Assembly (NCBI RefSeq): GCF_943169825.2
Contig: NZ_OW968402.1
Coordinates: forward strand, 1,736,001-1,800,000
Source of the DNA: Varibaculum prostatecancerukia
GTDB lineage: Bacteria; Actinomycetota; Actinomycetes; Actinomycetales; Actinomycetaceae
Length of the DNA stretch: 64,000 nucleotides
Direction of reading: 5' to 3'
A model generated the notes under the pieces. The model was given only the letters and a program-made list of their open reading frames with translations. It ran no database searches and was not told the DNA's origin. Shown in pieces: positions 7,673 through 20,718 of the stretch; within the stretch, counting starts at the first letter, position 1, and each line of letters opens with the position of its first letter. A program made the position numbers and the translations under genes.

Positions 7673-8893
7673 TTAAAACGCTAAGGCTCCCCGCTTGTAG
7701 ACCCGCATGGGATTCAAATCGGCATCGGTAACCAGTAAATCAGCCGACTTTCCGGCGGCTACTTCGCCTAACTGGGAGTTACCCAAAATTTTTGCCCCCT
7801 GCACCGAGGCACAATAAACCGCGTCTACCAGCGGGATTCCCGCCTGATGCGCGATTTTAACCTGGTTAATCAGATGGGAAGTTCCCCCGGCAAGTCCTCC
7901 GCCTGGCTGGCTGAGCTTAGCTACGCCCTCTTTAACGGTTACCGTTTTCCCGCCGAGGACGTAGTCGCCGTCACCCAGACCGGTCGCCGCCATCGCGTCG
8001 GTGACAAACACCATCTGTTCCCGCCCGATCAGTTCATACACATTACGTACCAGGGAGGACGCCACATGCACCCCATCAGCAATGATTTCAACAATTACGC
8101 CGCCCCCGGCCGCATCCGCCAAGATCTCGGGTACCGGCCCCGGATCACGGTGATGCATAGGTGCCATCCCGTTAAACAAATGGGTAACGGTGGCGTGCGG
8201 GCAGCGGGCGCGCGCAGAATGTTGCAGAGTTTGCCGCACCTCCACCAGGGCATCCCGCATCTTTTGGGAGCTGGTATCGGTATGCCCAAATGAAGGCACC
8301 GCCCCGCCGGCAATCAAAGTTTCTGCCACCCCAGACGGCCCCATCGCATAGGGTTTTTCGGGAGCGAAAGTCATCGATACCGCATAGCCGCGCGAAATAA
8401 TTAGTAGCTCGCGCGCTAAGGGCGCATTGGGGGCTTGAATATGCGCGGGATCTTGCGCGCCGCAATGACCTTGCGCAATGAAGGGGCCTTCAAAATGAAT
8501 CCCGGCTAGTTTGCCCGCTTCGCACAGCTCCGCCAGGATTTCTGCCTTTTCCCGCAACACCATCGGGGATTGGGTGACCAGTGAAGCTACCAGGGAAGTA
8601 GTTCCCCAGCGCAGATGTTCGGACACTGCGGCGAGTGCCTGTTCCTTGGTTTGTATGTCGGGGAAAGAGGATCCCCCACCGCCGTGGCAGTGCACGTCAA
8701 TTAAACCGGGAAGCACGTAGCGATCATCACTGGGAGATTCCGCTGCTAGGATTTCATCGCCGAACCCGACTTCTTTGGCGGCGGTTGCCTCCCCCACCCA
8801 GACGATGGCATCCCCGGATACTACCACTGCCCCGTCGGTAATGATGCGATTCGCGGTTACTACTCGTCCGCGTAGTGCAAAAACTTCACTCAT
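7673..8893 (-). CDS. nagA: N-acetylglucosamine-6-phosphate deacetylase
   Basis: This 406-residue amidohydrolase removes acetate from GlcNAc-6-phosphate in amino-sugar recycling. Motifs in order are the metal motif IDVHCHGG (His-x-His), FEGPFIA with the metal-binding Glu, GHTD, THLFNGMAPMHHR (substrate and metal His), and VTDAMAATG with the catalytic Asp at about residue 300. Length and order match NagA. No nagB or PTS gene is adjacent. The next gene downstream is the small Cys/His protein. Confidence 0.9.
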   Translation of the reverse strand: MSEVFALRGRVVTANRIITDGAVVVSGDAIVWVGEATAAKEVGFGDEILAAESPSDDRYVLPGLIDVHCHGGGGSSFPDIQTKEQALAAVSEHLRWGTTSLVASLVTQSPMVLREKAEILAELCEAGKLAGIHFEGPFIAQGHCGAQDPAHIQAPNAPLARELLIISRGYAVSMTFAPEKPYAMGPSGVAETLIAGGAVPSFGHTDTSSQKMRDALVEVRQTLQHSARARCPHATVTHLFNGMAPMHHRDPGPVPEILADAAGGGVIVEIIADGVHVASSLVRNVYELIGREQMVFVTDAMAATGLGDGDYVLGGKTVTVKEGVAKLSQPGGGLAGGTSHLINQVKIAHQAGIPLVDAVYCASVQGAKILGNSQLGEVAAGKSADLLVTDADLNPMRVYKRGALAF

Positions 8894-8933
8894 AGCTGCA
8901 ATGCTCCTGCCCGATCAGTTTTATTTTCATTGC

Positions 8934-9632
8934 TTAAAATAGGCGCGATTCCGCGTCGTCCACCCCTCGCATCGTATCGTAATCCAAGGTTAGACAGCGA
9001 ATTCCTCTATCCTCGGCTAGCGTTCTGGCCTGGGGTTTGATTACTTGCGCCGCAAAGATTCCCCGCACTTCCGGCATAATCGGGTCGCGGGAAAGTAAAT
9101 CTAGGTAGCGGGTCAATTGTTCCACCCCATCGATTTCTCCGCGCCGTTTCACTTCGATGGCGACGTGATTAAGGTCGGGGTCAAAAACCAGTAAATCTAC
9201 CGGACCTACCGGAGTGGGATATTCGCGCCGGATTAGTTCCCAGCCGTCACCCAGGATTTCGGGGACTTGCGCCGCCAGCAACTCTTGTAAGTGTGCCTCT
9301 ACCCCATCTTTTTGCAATCCCGGATCTATTCCCAGTTCGCAGCTAGTTTCCGAGAAAATCTCCCCGATTCGCAGTTTTAACTGATCCCCAGTTTTCGTCG
9401 ATTCCACTAACCAAATCTGCTCCACCCCGGCGGCTTCGTCCTCGGCGTTTAGCTCTAGTTCTTCGACAGTGGCCGGGCCCGCCATCCAGTTAAGAGGTTT
9501 GTAGGAGCCGCCATCACAGTGGATAAGCACCGAAGAATCGGCTTTCACCATGATCATTCGCGGGGCCATCGGCAAGAAAGAGTTTAGACGGCCGCTGTAT
9601 TCGACAGAACAGTTAGCGAAAAGGACGCGCAT
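8934..9632 (-). CDS. nucS: Mismatch-specific endonuclease NucS (EndoMS)
   Basis: This 232-residue protein starts MRVLFANCSVEYSGRL, the standard NucS start. The nuclease core is PVGPVDLLVFDPDLNHVAIEVKRR, given here by its catalytic residues: Asp in VDLL and Glu and Lys in IEVKRR, about residues 140-160. The extreme C-terminus ESRLF fits the sliding-clamp-binding tail of the family. NucS cuts both strands at mismatches and replaces MutS/MutL in most actinobacteria and some archaea, so its presence supports the taxonomic assignment. Confidence 0.93.
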   Translation of the reverse strand: MRVLFANCSVEYSGRLNSFLPMAPRMIMVKADSSVLIHCDGGSYKPLNWMAGPATVEELELNAEDEAAGVEQIWLVESTKTGDQLKLRIGEIFSETSCELGIDPGLQKDGVEAHLQELLAAQVPEILGDGWELIRREYPTPVGPVDLLVFDPDLNHVAIEVKRRGEIDGVEQLTRYLDLLSRDPIMPEVRGIFAAQVIKPQARTLAEDRGIRCLTLDYDTMRGVDDAESRLF

Positions 9633-9657
9633 GAGAACCTATTCTAGGGGAAGAATT

Positions 9658-10080
9658 TTAATTCCAAGATTGGGGGATTTCCCGAGGAGGCGCAGCCTCT
9701 GCCCAAGATACGAGGCCGGCGTGGTCATCCTCGGAAAGAAACAGCCAAAAACGATGGGAGCCGACAGTAACCGGTACCGCTACGTTGCGCACGCCTTTTT
9801 TGGAGAGGTAGTTGTGAACTTTACCTAGCTCTACTTGTCGACGTGGCCAGGTCTTATCGGGACGGAAAGAAAGCCCTGCCGCCTTGTACCAGTTTAAAGT
9901 CTCCGCCTTGTAAACAGCGCACCCTTCGGTCCAACCAGAGGTGACATCGGGGCGGTAAGAGCACAAGAAAGCACCCTGGTGATAAAGACGATTCATTCTC
10001 CACAAGAAATAGGCGGCGATTAGAGCCACTAGGGCGGCAATCACCAAGAGGATTAGCAGAAAAACTTTAAGCGCCGTCAT
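9658..10080 (-). CDS. DUF2550 family single-pass membrane protein
   Basis: The protein has 140 residues with one N-terminal membrane helix (about residues 5-27) and a soluble C-terminal domain with FLCSYRPD, CAVYKAETL and WPRRQVELG. It sits 37 bases after atpC, exactly where DUF2550 genes lie in mycobacteria (after Rv1311). Function is unknown; the conserved position suggests transcription with the ATP synthase genes. Confidence 0.8.
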   Translation of the reverse strand: MTALKVFLLILLVIAALVALIAAYFLWRMNRLYHQGAFLCSYRPDVTSGWTEGCAVYKAETLNWYKAAGLSFRPDKTWPRRQVELGKVHNYLSKKGVRNVAVPVTVGSHRFWLFLSEDDHAGLVSWAEAAPPREIPQSWN

Positions 10081-10117
10081 GGCCTAACTATAACCCTTAA
10101 AAACGATTATTTTCGGC

Positions 10118-10374
10118 TTAAAGCCCGTCAACTACGATGGTTACCTTATCTTCGTCAACCGAAACAAATCCGGGAACCACTTCAAACTCTTGGGCGTCCG
10201 GATCGTTTTCCTTCTTGCCCACTTTTACTTTTCCAGCGGTAATAGTGGCTAAAAGAGGCTGGTGACCAGCCATAATACCCACGGAACCTTCGGTTGTGGG
10301 CAGGGAGACGAATCCCGCCTGCCCACTAAAAAGCTCCCCAGAGCGGGTAACTAATCTAACCGAAAGCGAACTCA

Positions 10375-10375
<1 letters not shown>
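10118..10375 (-). CDS. atpC: F1Fo ATP synthase epsilon subunit (short form)
   Basis: The protein has 85 residues, all of them the N-terminal beta-sandwich of epsilon: LVTRSGELFSG, LPTTEGSVGIMAGHQPLL and the closing GFVSVDEDKVTIVVD. The C-terminal two-helix domain seen in most epsilon subunits (about 120-140 residues in total) is absent, because a stop follows directly after the last strand. Epsilon links the gamma shaft to the c-ring, and the missing helices are the autoinhibitory part. It abuts atpD with a one-base overlap. Confidence 0.9.
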
Positions 10376-12776
<2,401 letters not shown>

Positions 12777-12778
12777 GG

Positions 12779-14434
12779 CTAATCCTTTTTGTCTTTCTTG
12801 TTATGGCGGTCTACCACCAGTTGTTCGCTGTCACGCTCGGCTTCGGAAACCTCCTCGGGAATCTGAACTTCCGATTCCAGCACTCCCTGAGAAGAAACGA
12901 AGCCCGCACGGAACTTCTCCACTGCCTCTTTCAGAGCTTGTTCGGTGTCAGAATCAAACTGCCCAGTTTCCTTAATTTTGGCTGGTATATCCGAGTTGGC
13001 GTGCAGATAGGCAAGCATTTCCGACTCGAAACGGTGAACATCGCTGACTTCGATGTCGTCCATATATCCACTGTTACCAGCCCAAATAGAGCAAACCTGA
13101 TCTTCTACCTCGTAAGGGGTGGCTTGCGGTTGTCGCAGCAGCTCCATCAGGCGTTCCCCGCGGGTTAGCTGGCGTTTCGTGGTGGCATCCAAATCGGAAG
13201 CAAACATCGCGAAAGCCTGCATATCTCGGTACTGTGCCAAAGTAATCTTCAGGGTACCGGAAACTTTCTTCATCGCTTTGACCTGCGCATCTCCGCCTAC
13301 ACGAGAAACGGAAATACCTACGTCTACCGCCGGACGCTGGTTGGAGTTAAACAGATCCGACTGCAAGAAAATCTGTCCATCGGTAATCGAAATGACGTTG
13401 GTGGGGATATAGGCCGATACGTCATTGTCTTTGGTTTCAATCAAAGGCAATCCAGTCATGGAGCCTCCGCCGAGCTCATCAGAAAGCTTGGCACAGCGCT
13501 CTAGGAGCCGCGAGTGCAGATAGAACACATCGCCCGGGTAGGCTTCGCGCCCCGGCGGGCGACGGAGCATCAGGGAAACACTACGGTAGGCTTCGGCCTG
13601 CTTCGAAAGATCATCAAATATGATTAGGACGTGTTTGCCCTGGTACATCCAGTGCTGACCGATAGCTGAACCGGTGTAGGGAGCCAGGTACTTATATCCG
13701 GCGGAATCAGAGGCGGGAGCCGCCACAATAGTGGTGTATTCCATGGCTCCGGCAGCTTCTAACTGCCCGCGCACACTAGCAATCGTGGAGCCTTTTTGCC
13801 CCACGGCCACGTAAATGCAGCGCACCTGCTTCTTGGGATCCCCACTTTCCCAGTTCTTACGCTGGTTAAGCACAGCGTCAATCGCAATCGCGGTTTTACC
13901 GGTCTGGCGATCCCCAATGATCAGCTGCCGCTGACCCCGCCCAATCGGAATCATAGAGTCGATGGCTTTCAGGCCGGTCTGTAGGGGCTCATGCACGGAT
14001 TTGCGCATCATTACCCCGGGAGCCTGTAGCTCCAGGACGCGGCGTCCATCGATATCTTGAATCTCGCCCATGCCATCTAGGGGCTGCCCCATCGGATCAA
14101 CCACCCGCCCTAGGTATCCGTCACCCACAGGAACGGATAGCACCTCTCCGGTGCGGCGCACGGGCTGACCTTCTTCAATACCCGAGAAGTCACCCAGCAC
14201 AATCGCGCCAATGGTGCGATCTTCCAGGTTCATTGCCAATCCGGTGGTTCCGTCAGCGAACTTGAGAAGTTCGTTCGCCATCGCCCCCGGTAAGCCCTCT
14301 ATCCGAGCGATACCATCAGCCGCCATCACTACGTGTCCGATTTCGTCCTCGGTAGAACGAGTGGGCTCGTAGGAGCTTACGAAGTCCGCGAGGGCGTCAC
14401 GAATCTTCTCCGGTTGGATTTGAAGTTCAGCCAT
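12779..14434 (-). CDS. atpA: F1Fo ATP synthase alpha subunit
   Basis: This 551-residue regulatory nucleotide-binding subunit of F1 has its P-loop GDRQTGKT at about residues 174-181, and [10 protein letters not shown] with the arginine finger at about residue 370. I set the start at the ATG at 14432-14434 ([15 protein letters not shown]), the family-typical N-terminus. A longer in-frame reading reaches into atpH and would add 33 residues unlike any alpha subunit. The C-terminus has a Lys/Asp-rich tail. Confidence 0.96.
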   Translation of the reverse strand: MAELQIQPEKIRDALADFVSSYEPTRSTEDEIGHVVMAADGIARIEGLPGAMANELLKFADGTTGLAMNLEDRTIGAIVLGDFSGIEEGQPVRRTGEVLSVPVGDGYLGRVVDPMGQPLDGMGEIQDIDGRRVLELQAPGVMMRKSVHEPLQTGLKAIDSMIPIGRGQRQLIIGDRQTGKTAIAIDAVLNQRKNWESGDPKKQVRCIYVAVGQKGSTIASVRGQLEAAGAMEYTTIVAAPASDSAGYKYLAPYTGSAIGQHWMYQGKHVLIIFDDLSKQAEAYRSVSLMLRRPPGREAYPGDVFYLHSRLLERCAKLSDELGGGSMTGLPLIETKDNDVSAYIPTNVISITDGQIFLQSDLFNSNQRPAVDVGISVSRVGGDAQVKAMKKVSGTLKITLAQYRDMQAFAMFASDLDATTKRQLTRGERLMELLRQPQATPYEVEDQVCSIWAGNSGYMDDIEVSDVHRFESEMLAYLHANSDIPAKIKETGQFDSDTEQALKEAVEKFRAGFVSSQGVLESEVQIPEEVSEAERDSEQLVVDRHNKKDKKD

Positions 14435-14462
14435 GAAATTGCCTTTTCCTAACGTTCCGGTA

Positions 14463-15293
14463 CTACCCGGCCAGTTTTTGCTTTGTTTCTTGAATAATAG
14501 TGGCGAGAGAGCCATCGAAAATCTGGGAACCAACCCGAACTTTCATCCCCCCTACCACCGAAGGATCTACGCTCACCTGTAGGTGAATGTTTTTCTGATA
14601 GCGGCGAGACAAAATATCCCGCAAACGCTCAGCTTGCGCCGGCTCCAAGGGCGTTGCCACCTGCACAGTAGCCACCAGATAATCTCCGACAGCCGCCAAG
14701 TCGCGACGCATATGGCGTAGGTTTCCCGTCAGGGAAACCGCACCCTCAATTTTGGAGTCGCGGCTAACAGAGCTAATTGCTCGGTTAGCCAAAGTGATCG
14801 TCGGACGCGAAAGTGCCGAGCCGAGTAGTTCATTTAGTAAGCGCACCCGATATTTCGGGTCGCGGTTGCGATCCGAAAGTGCCGAACGCACCTGCTGGTT
14901 AGCGCGCACGAACTGCTCCAGGGAGAATACTTCATCGGCGATCTCAATGGTCTTGCCCTCTGTCTGGGCACCATATCGCACCGCATATTCACCTAGCCGC
15001 TCAATAACGGTAGGCAACTCTGGGGAGCTATGTGCAGTTGCCAAAGCTGCTATCACTGCTTCCCTGGCGACATCTGACAGGTTTTCTGCCAGGGCAGTGA
15101 GCAAGCCGGATCGATCCTCGTGGCTACGAGCCGGATCAGTGAGCGCCAAAGCAACTCGAGATGAGCCCTGTACCAGGTCTGAGAGCGCGAAGAGGTCATC
15201 TGCTAAGTCGTAGCAAGTATCGGCATCTGTGCCCTGCTGCCCGACTATAACCTCTTTGCCCTTCTCGAGGGCGTGCCTACTGGATGCGCGCAT
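14463..15293 (-). CDS. atpH: F1Fo ATP synthase delta subunit
   Basis: The protein has 276 residues, longer than the about 180 of proteobacterial delta but normal for actinobacteria, where the N-terminal part is extended. The C-terminal motif [17 protein letters not shown], followed by [16 protein letters not shown], is the conserved delta/OSCP ending. It forms the peripheral stalk contact with alpha. The ATG overlaps the atpF stop by one base (TAATG). Confidence 0.93.
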   Translation of the reverse strand: MRASSRHALEKGKEVIVGQQGTDADTCYDLADDLFALSDLVQGSSRVALALTDPARSHEDRSGLLTALAENLSDVAREAVIAALATAHSSPELPTVIERLGEYAVRYGAQTEGKTIEIADEVFSLEQFVRANQQVRSALSDRNRDPKYRVRLLNELLGSALSRPTITLANRAISSVSRDSKIEGAVSLTGNLRHMRRDLAAVGDYLVATVQVATPLEPAQAERLRDILSRRYQKNIHLQVSVDPSVVGGMKVRVGSQIFDGSLATIIQETKQKLAG

Positions 15294-15850
15294 TATTTCC
15301 TAACACTTTCCTTTTCCGAGGAGGCCTCCAGCTGATCCAGGAAACGCTCAATCACCCGTGCGGATAGTTCCCGATCGGTCAGCTGTTCGCCCACAATGTT
15401 CTCTGCCAGGTCCGCTGCTAGCATCCCAACCTCAGTCTTGAGAGAGATTTCTGCTGCCTGTCGGTTGGCCTCTACTTGCCGCTGGGCATTAGCACTGATA
15501 CGTTCAGCTTCCTCGCTGGCTTGTGTCTTTGCTTCTGCCACAATCCGCTTGGCGCTTTCTTGCGCCTCGGAGCGGATTTGAGCTGCTTCTTCGTGAGCCT
15601 TGCGCAACGCCAGTTCAGATTGGGTGTTAGCATCAGCGATTTCTTTCTTCGCTTGCTCCGCCTTTTCCAAACCATCCTTAATGGTGATGGCGCGAGTTTC
15701 GGTGATTTCTTTGTACTTTGGATAAACGAACTTCAAAATCACAAAGAAGAAGATTGCGATAATAATCGCAGACCAGACTAACTCTGGAATCGCTGGCAGT
15801 AGAATGTGGTGGTCACCTTCCTCGCCTGCCCGCTGAATCATGTACAACAT
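15293..15850 (-). CDS. atpF: F1Fo ATP synthase b subunit
   Basis: This 185-residue peripheral stalk subunit has one N-terminal membrane helix (about residues 24-45, LVWSAIIIAIFFFVILKFVY), then a long charged coiled coil rich in Ala, Glu, Lys and Arg to residue 165. The conserved ending region VIERFLDQL is present. It lies 18 bases after atpE. Confidence 0.93.
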   Translation of the reverse strand: MLYMIQRAGEEGDHHILLPAIPELVWSAIIIAIFFFVILKFVYPKYKEITETRAITIKDGLEKAEQAKKEIADANTQSELALRKAHEEAAQIRSEAQESAKRIVAEAKTQASEEAERISANAQRQVEANRQAAEISLKTEVGMLAADLAENIVGEQLTDRELSARVIERFLDQLEASSEKESVRK

Positions 15851-15868
15851 TGAGTTTCCTTTTGAGGA

Positions 15869-16935
<1,067 letters not shown>

Positions 16936-17103
16936 TGTCTGTTCCCTTCATTTCTGCCGATTTGGCCGAAAACTGTGATTCGGACTCCATTCTAACGCTT
17001 TCATAGCACTTCAAGAGACCGCTTCAAAATATCTCTAGATTAACTTAACATAGGACACGCGTCGCTGAGAACTAAAGGTGCTAGTGCTGCGCATTTACTG
17101 TTT

Positions 17104-17616
17104 CTATAGTTTCTCGATAATCAATTTATTGGTTTTAGATACCGCACGCGCCTCGCCAACGGTGGTTAGTAAAATAGCGACTATCAATACTAGAAAGATT
17201 ACCGTGTTATCAACCTGTGGCAAAGGGCGCAGAGCCGCCACTGCCACAATAACTATGACCAGTTTCACTAAATAAGCCCCGAAAACCACCCCGCTAGTGC
17301 GACGGGGATTGCGCAGCACTAGCTGATTGGCTCCGATTCCCACCGCGGCCACAATCCACATAATCGTCATCCCGGCGACCGCCCCCAGCAGCCCTGGCCA
17401 GGAACGGATTACCCCGGCCAACGGTATTGCTACCACCGTTAAGACCCCTAAAATCAGGGCTACTACCCGGTTACCTCTGCGAATCGCCGCGCGCGCCCCG
17501 TAGCGATCCTGAATAGAGGAGGTAGCGCTGGTCAGACTAGTTTTTTCCAGGCCTTTGTCGGCAGTGCTTTTTACGTCACCCCCCTGCAGCTCAGCCGCTG
17601 ATGCATCCTCGTTCAT
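17104..17616 (-). CDS. AtpI-like ATP synthase-associated membrane protein
   Basis: This 170-residue protein has a disordered N-terminal 45 residues and then four membrane segments (about residues 50-70, 72-95, 108-130 and 137-157). It sits between wecA and atpB, where mycobacteria carry the AtpI-like Rv1303. Sequence conservation in this family is low, so the assignment rests mainly on topology and synteny. Its ATG overlaps the wecA stop by four bases (ATGA). Confidence 0.65.
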   Translation of the reverse strand: MNEDASAAELQGGDVKSTADKGLEKTSLTSATSSIQDRYGARAAIRRGNRVVALILGVLTVVAIPLAGVIRSWPGLLGAVAGMTIMWIVAAVGIGANQLVLRNPRRTSGVVFGAYLVKLVIVIVAVAALRPLPQVDNTVIFLVLIVAILLTTVGEARAVSKTNKLIIEKL

Positions 17617-18758
17617 AAATCCTCCTTTTGTCGCTGGTGGTGCGGATAGGGACCAGAAGCAGCAAAATAATCACTCCGCAAACCCGGTAAAAAAGCTATG
17701 GTAACTAGGAAACACAGAACCCCACCACCGCAGGCCAGCAGCAGTTCTCCCAGCGGGCTTAGTTTCAAGAAACTGACTGCCAGTAGAGAAATAAAGAATG
17801 CCCAAAGATACATCACCAAGACTGCGCGGCGGTGAGAATGCCCCATTTTTAGCAGACGATGATGCAAGTGCTGGCGATCGGGCTTGAAAGGACTCTGCCC
17901 ACGGCTAAGCCGACGAATTACTGCCATCACCATGTCGAGGAACGGCAAAATCATTACCGCGATAGGTAGCAACACCGGGATGGCAGCCGGCAGGAATTGC
18001 GACCTGCCTAAAGAGGCGGGATCCGTCTGCCCAGTTACCACAATGAACATGCAGGAAGTAGTGAGCCCCAGCAACATCGACCCCGAATCACCCATAAAGA
18101 TTTTGGCGGGATGGAAGTTAGAGGTTAAAAACCCCAGGCAAACCCCGACGATTACGATTCCAATCATGGCAGCGAAGGAAGCATAACTTTGGGCGTTAGT
18201 GAGGCGAATCAGCAGGTAGGAATAAACAAAAAACGCTCCGGCGCCAATCAGGGTAATTCCGGCAGCTAGACCGTCTAGACCGTCTACAAAGTTCACCGCA
18301 TTGGTTGAAACCACGATGATGAGCACGGTTACCAGAATCGACATCCGGGTGGAGGGAATAGTCATTCCAAAAATCGGGAAAGAAACTATTTGAATGCCCT
18401 GCCAGGCTATCCCGGCGGCGATTAAAACCTGTCCAGAAAGCTTTGTCCACCAGTTCAAATCATAAATATCGTCGATTATTCCCAAAACTGCGATTGCGAG
18501 AGATCCAAAGATTAGCGCCCAAACTTGGGGATCGCTGTAAAACTGCGAGAAATACGGGGTTTGCCTCGCAATTAAGAACGCCCCTAACAGTCCAGATAGC
18601 ATGGCAATCCCCCCGAGACGCGGGGTGGGTACGGTATGCACATCGCGCCCCCTTACCGGGGTCAATACGTGCAGTGCCAAGGAAATACGGCGCACTAGCG
18701 GGGTCACTAAGAAAGTAATCGCGCAGGCGATTACTCCAAGTAACAGATAGGCTTTCAC
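17613..18758 (-). CDS. wecA: WecA/MraY-type undecaprenyl-phosphate N-acetylhexosamine-1-phosphate transferase
   Basis: This 381-residue membrane enzyme has about 10-11 helices. Family motifs are PTPRLGG near residue 47, the catalytic Asp pair in GIIDDIYDL, NAVNFVDGLDGLAAG, FMGDSGSMLLG, and the cytoplasmic His motif PDRQHLHHRLL. WecA-type enzymes transfer GlcNAc-1-phosphate to the lipid carrier and start wall polysaccharide linkage synthesis. In mycobacteria the same gene (rfe/wecA, Rv1302) stands at this position upstream of the atp operon. Confidence 0.88.
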   Translation of the reverse strand: MKAYLLLGVIACAITFLVTPLVRRISLALHVLTPVRGRDVHTVPTPRLGGIAMLSGLLGAFLIARQTPYFSQFYSDPQVWALIFGSLAIAVLGIIDDIYDLNWWTKLSGQVLIAAGIAWQGIQIVSFPIFGMTIPSTRMSILVTVLIIVVSTNAVNFVDGLDGLAAGITLIGAGAFFVYSYLLIRLTNAQSYASFAAMIGIVIVGVCLGFLTSNFHPAKIFMGDSGSMLLGLTTSCMFIVVTGQTDPASLGRSQFLPAAIPVLLPIAVMILPFLDMVMAVIRRLSRGQSPFKPDRQHLHHRLLKMGHSHRRAVLVMYLWAFFISLLAVSFLKLSPLGELLLACGGGVLCFLVTIAFLPGLRSDYFAASGPYPHHQRQKEDL

Positions 18759-18766
18759 AGTTTTTC

Positions 18767-19390
18767 CTAGTCTTTCGGCTCTTTGCCCGCTACTGCAGAT
18801 AACCGCGCAGGCGCGATGGCTCCTACCCGTATCAGCGAATAGTCTTCGTCCTCTACTTTAACTATGGTGGAGGGCTCACCGATTCGACTGGGACCCGCAT
18901 CCAGGTATGCCGCCACCTTGTCCCCAAAATACTTTTTGGCTTCGGCGGCTGACTGGGCAGGAGGAAGCCCGTGGAGATTGGCGGAAGTTACCGCTAGCGG
19001 CCCGGTTGCGGTCAGTAACTGCAAAAGGTCTGTTTGATTCGGTTGTCGCAGCGCCACCGTTCCCCCGGTTACTCCCAGATCAAGGGGTAAATCTGGGCGG
19101 GCCGGCAGCACGATAGTTAGGGCGCCTGGCCAGAAACTATCCATGAAGCACTTGGCCAGGGGCGGAATCTTCGGAACCAAGGAAGCAGCTTGAGCGATAC
19201 TATTGACCAACACCGGAGAGGGAAAGTCTCGTCCCCGACCTTTCGCGGTCAACAGCTTATCGACTGCCGCAGATGAAAAAGGGTCTGCCGCAATCCCATA
19301 GACGGTATCCGTGGGCACTACCAGCAGGTTTCCAGCAGAAATCTGGTTTTTCAGGCAAGAGATGTCTTCGGGACTTAAGGGAGTACGCAT
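18767..19390 (-). CDS. L-threonylcarbamoyladenylate synthase (Sua5/YciO/YrdC)
   Basis: The enzyme has 207 residues. It makes threonylcarbamoyl-AMP from threonine, bicarbonate and ATP for the t6A modification at position 37 of ANN-decoding tRNAs. Family motifs are LVVPTDTVYGIAADP, KGRGRDFPSPVLV, FWPGALTIVLPA and TSANLHGLPP. It is the short TsaC form without the Sua5 C-terminal domain. It lies in the conserved prfA-prmC-tsaC-wecA order. Confidence 0.9.
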   Translation of the reverse strand: MRTPLSPEDISCLKNQISAGNLLVVPTDTVYGIAADPFSSAAVDKLLTAKGRGRDFPSPVLVNSIAQAASLVPKIPPLAKCFMDSFWPGALTIVLPARPDLPLDLGVTGGTVALRQPNQTDLLQLLTATGPLAVTSANLHGLPPAQSAAEAKKYFGDKVAAYLDAGPSRIGEPSTIVKVEDEDYSLIRVGAIAPARLSAVAGKEPKD

Positions 19391-19399
19391 ACTTCGATA

Positions 19400-19771
19400 T
19401 TAACGTTTTAGGTTACGTTCCCGTCCATAGGTGGTGATGGCCGCTCCTACCCAGATACAGACCAAGGAAATACCTGTTAACCAAATATCGCGGCTACCCC
19501 CAGTTTTTGCTAACTCACCCGGGCTATCGGGAATGCTTTCCTGCGGGGAAGACGGGGTTTCACTATTTTGGGGAGAGGGGGTAGTTGCTGCCGGTTCGGG
19601 AGATTTAGTGACCTCTACCGCCGTGGTGGCAGGAGGGCGATCTAAAGGAGCCTCGACATAATTCAAAGTGGGCTGAGGAGTGGGGTCATCCGCGAAGGCA
19701 GTAGAAGTAAGAACTAAAGGCAGCAAAGCTACCACGGCAATAGCAAGTACCGTGCGAAAACTGCGCGCCAT
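19400..19771 (-). CDS. Small cell-wall protein with LAKTG sorting signal
   Basis: This 123-residue exported protein has a signal peptide at residues 1-27 (ending STAFA-DDP), then a Pro/Thr/Ser/Glu-rich spacer of about 55 residues, then LAKTG at 87-91, a hydrophobic helix and a basic tail (GRERNLKR). This is a complete sortase sorting signal of the LAxTG form used by class E sortases of actinobacteria. The mature chain would be only about 60 residues and looks unstructured, so it may be a wall-linked stalk or spacer. No sortase gene is in the window. Confidence 0.75.
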   Translation of the reverse strand: MARSFRTVLAIAVVALLPLVLTSTAFADDPTPQPTLNYVEAPLDRPPATTAVEVTKSPEPAATTPSPQNSETPSSPQESIPDSPGELAKTGGSRDIWLTGISLVCIWVGAAITTYGRERNLKR

Positions 19772-19847
19772 CTCCGCCCCTTTCTCCTATCTTCCAGCCA
19801 CTTTACCTTAACGTTAGCAGCATCTAAGGCAGACGTTAATGTTATCT

Positions 19848-20702
19848 TTACTTTCGCGCCAATAGGTATCGAGGACGACCATTAAGATCCGGGTGCGTCC
19901 TCGCTTGTCGAAAACCGATTTTACCAGCATAATCGCATAGGATTTCCCCTTGTGTGGGGTCATGTTCCATCGCCAAAATCCCGTCTTGCCCCAGCAGCCG
20001 GAAAGCTTGTTTAACGGTTTGTTTCGGAATGTTGAGACCATCTGCTCCCCCACCCCAAAGGGCGAGCGGCGGATCCTTTAATGCTTCTGGCTGGGTGATA
20101 GTGCCGGGCGGTACATAGGGCGGGTTGCTTACAACCAGGTCAAAAGCTCCCGCCTCTCCCTCCCAAAGCTGCGGATCGGCGACGTCTGCGTAGCTCACGG
20201 TAATCCGCCGCGCTAAATCTGAATAGCGTTCCAAATTTTTCTGCGCCACTGCTAAAGCTTTTTTGCTGATCTCCACCATAAAGACCTCAGCCGAGGGCAA
20301 TTCGCGGGCAAGAGTAAGGGCAATAGCACCCGATCCGGCGCATAAATCTGCCGCGAGTTTTGCTTTCCTTGCACCCTGGGGACGCAGCGCCAGTTCTACT
20401 AGATACTCAGTTTCCGGGCGCACAATAAAAACATCTGGGCTGGAAACCAGGCGAAAAGCCCCGAAATGCATTTCTTTTAGCAGCTGTTGCAGCGGCTGGT
20501 GAGTACAACGCTGGCTAACCAAATCACGGAAAACTTCTGTTTGCGTAGCTGACAATACCTGAGGAGCAAATAGGAATTCTTTAGCTTCACAGGCAGCGCA
20601 ATATAGTGCCATGATTTCTCGTGCCGGCTCGATTCCAGCTTCAGCGTAACGCCCTCGCGCCCAGCTAAACGCTTGCTGGCGAGAAAAACCGACCTCGTTC
20701 AT
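19848..20702 (-). CDS. prmC: Peptide chain release factor N5-glutamine methyltransferase
   Basis: The enzyme (284 residues from ATG 20700-20702) methylates the Gln of the GGQ motif in release factors. The SAM-binding region is ADLCAGSGAIALTLA and the catalytic NPPY motif is in VVSNPPYVPPG. I choose the start MNEVGFSRQQ: it lies 16 bases after the prfA stop, whereas the longer in-frame start would overlap prfA by 68 bases. It directly follows its substrate gene prfA, the usual pairing. Confidence 0.9.
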   Translation of the reverse strand: MNEVGFSRQQAFSWARGRYAEAGIEPAREIMALYCAACEAKEFLFAPQVLSATQTEVFRDLVSQRCTHQPLQQLLKEMHFGAFRLVSSPDVFIVRPETEYLVELALRPQGARKAKLAADLCAGSGAIALTLARELPSAEVFMVEISKKALAVAQKNLERYSDLARRITVSYADVADPQLWEGEAGAFDLVVSNPPYVPPGTITQPEALKDPPLALWGGGADGLNIPKQTVKQAFRLLGQDGILAMEHDPTQGEILCDYAGKIGFRQARTHPDLNGRPRYLLARK

Positions 20703-20718
20703 CGCGGAATCGCCGCGC

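Noticed and set aside
14435-14533. Longer start of the ATP synthase alpha subunit
   Set aside because: The extra 33 residues overlap atpH and are unlike any alpha N-terminus; [11 protein letters not shown] is typical.
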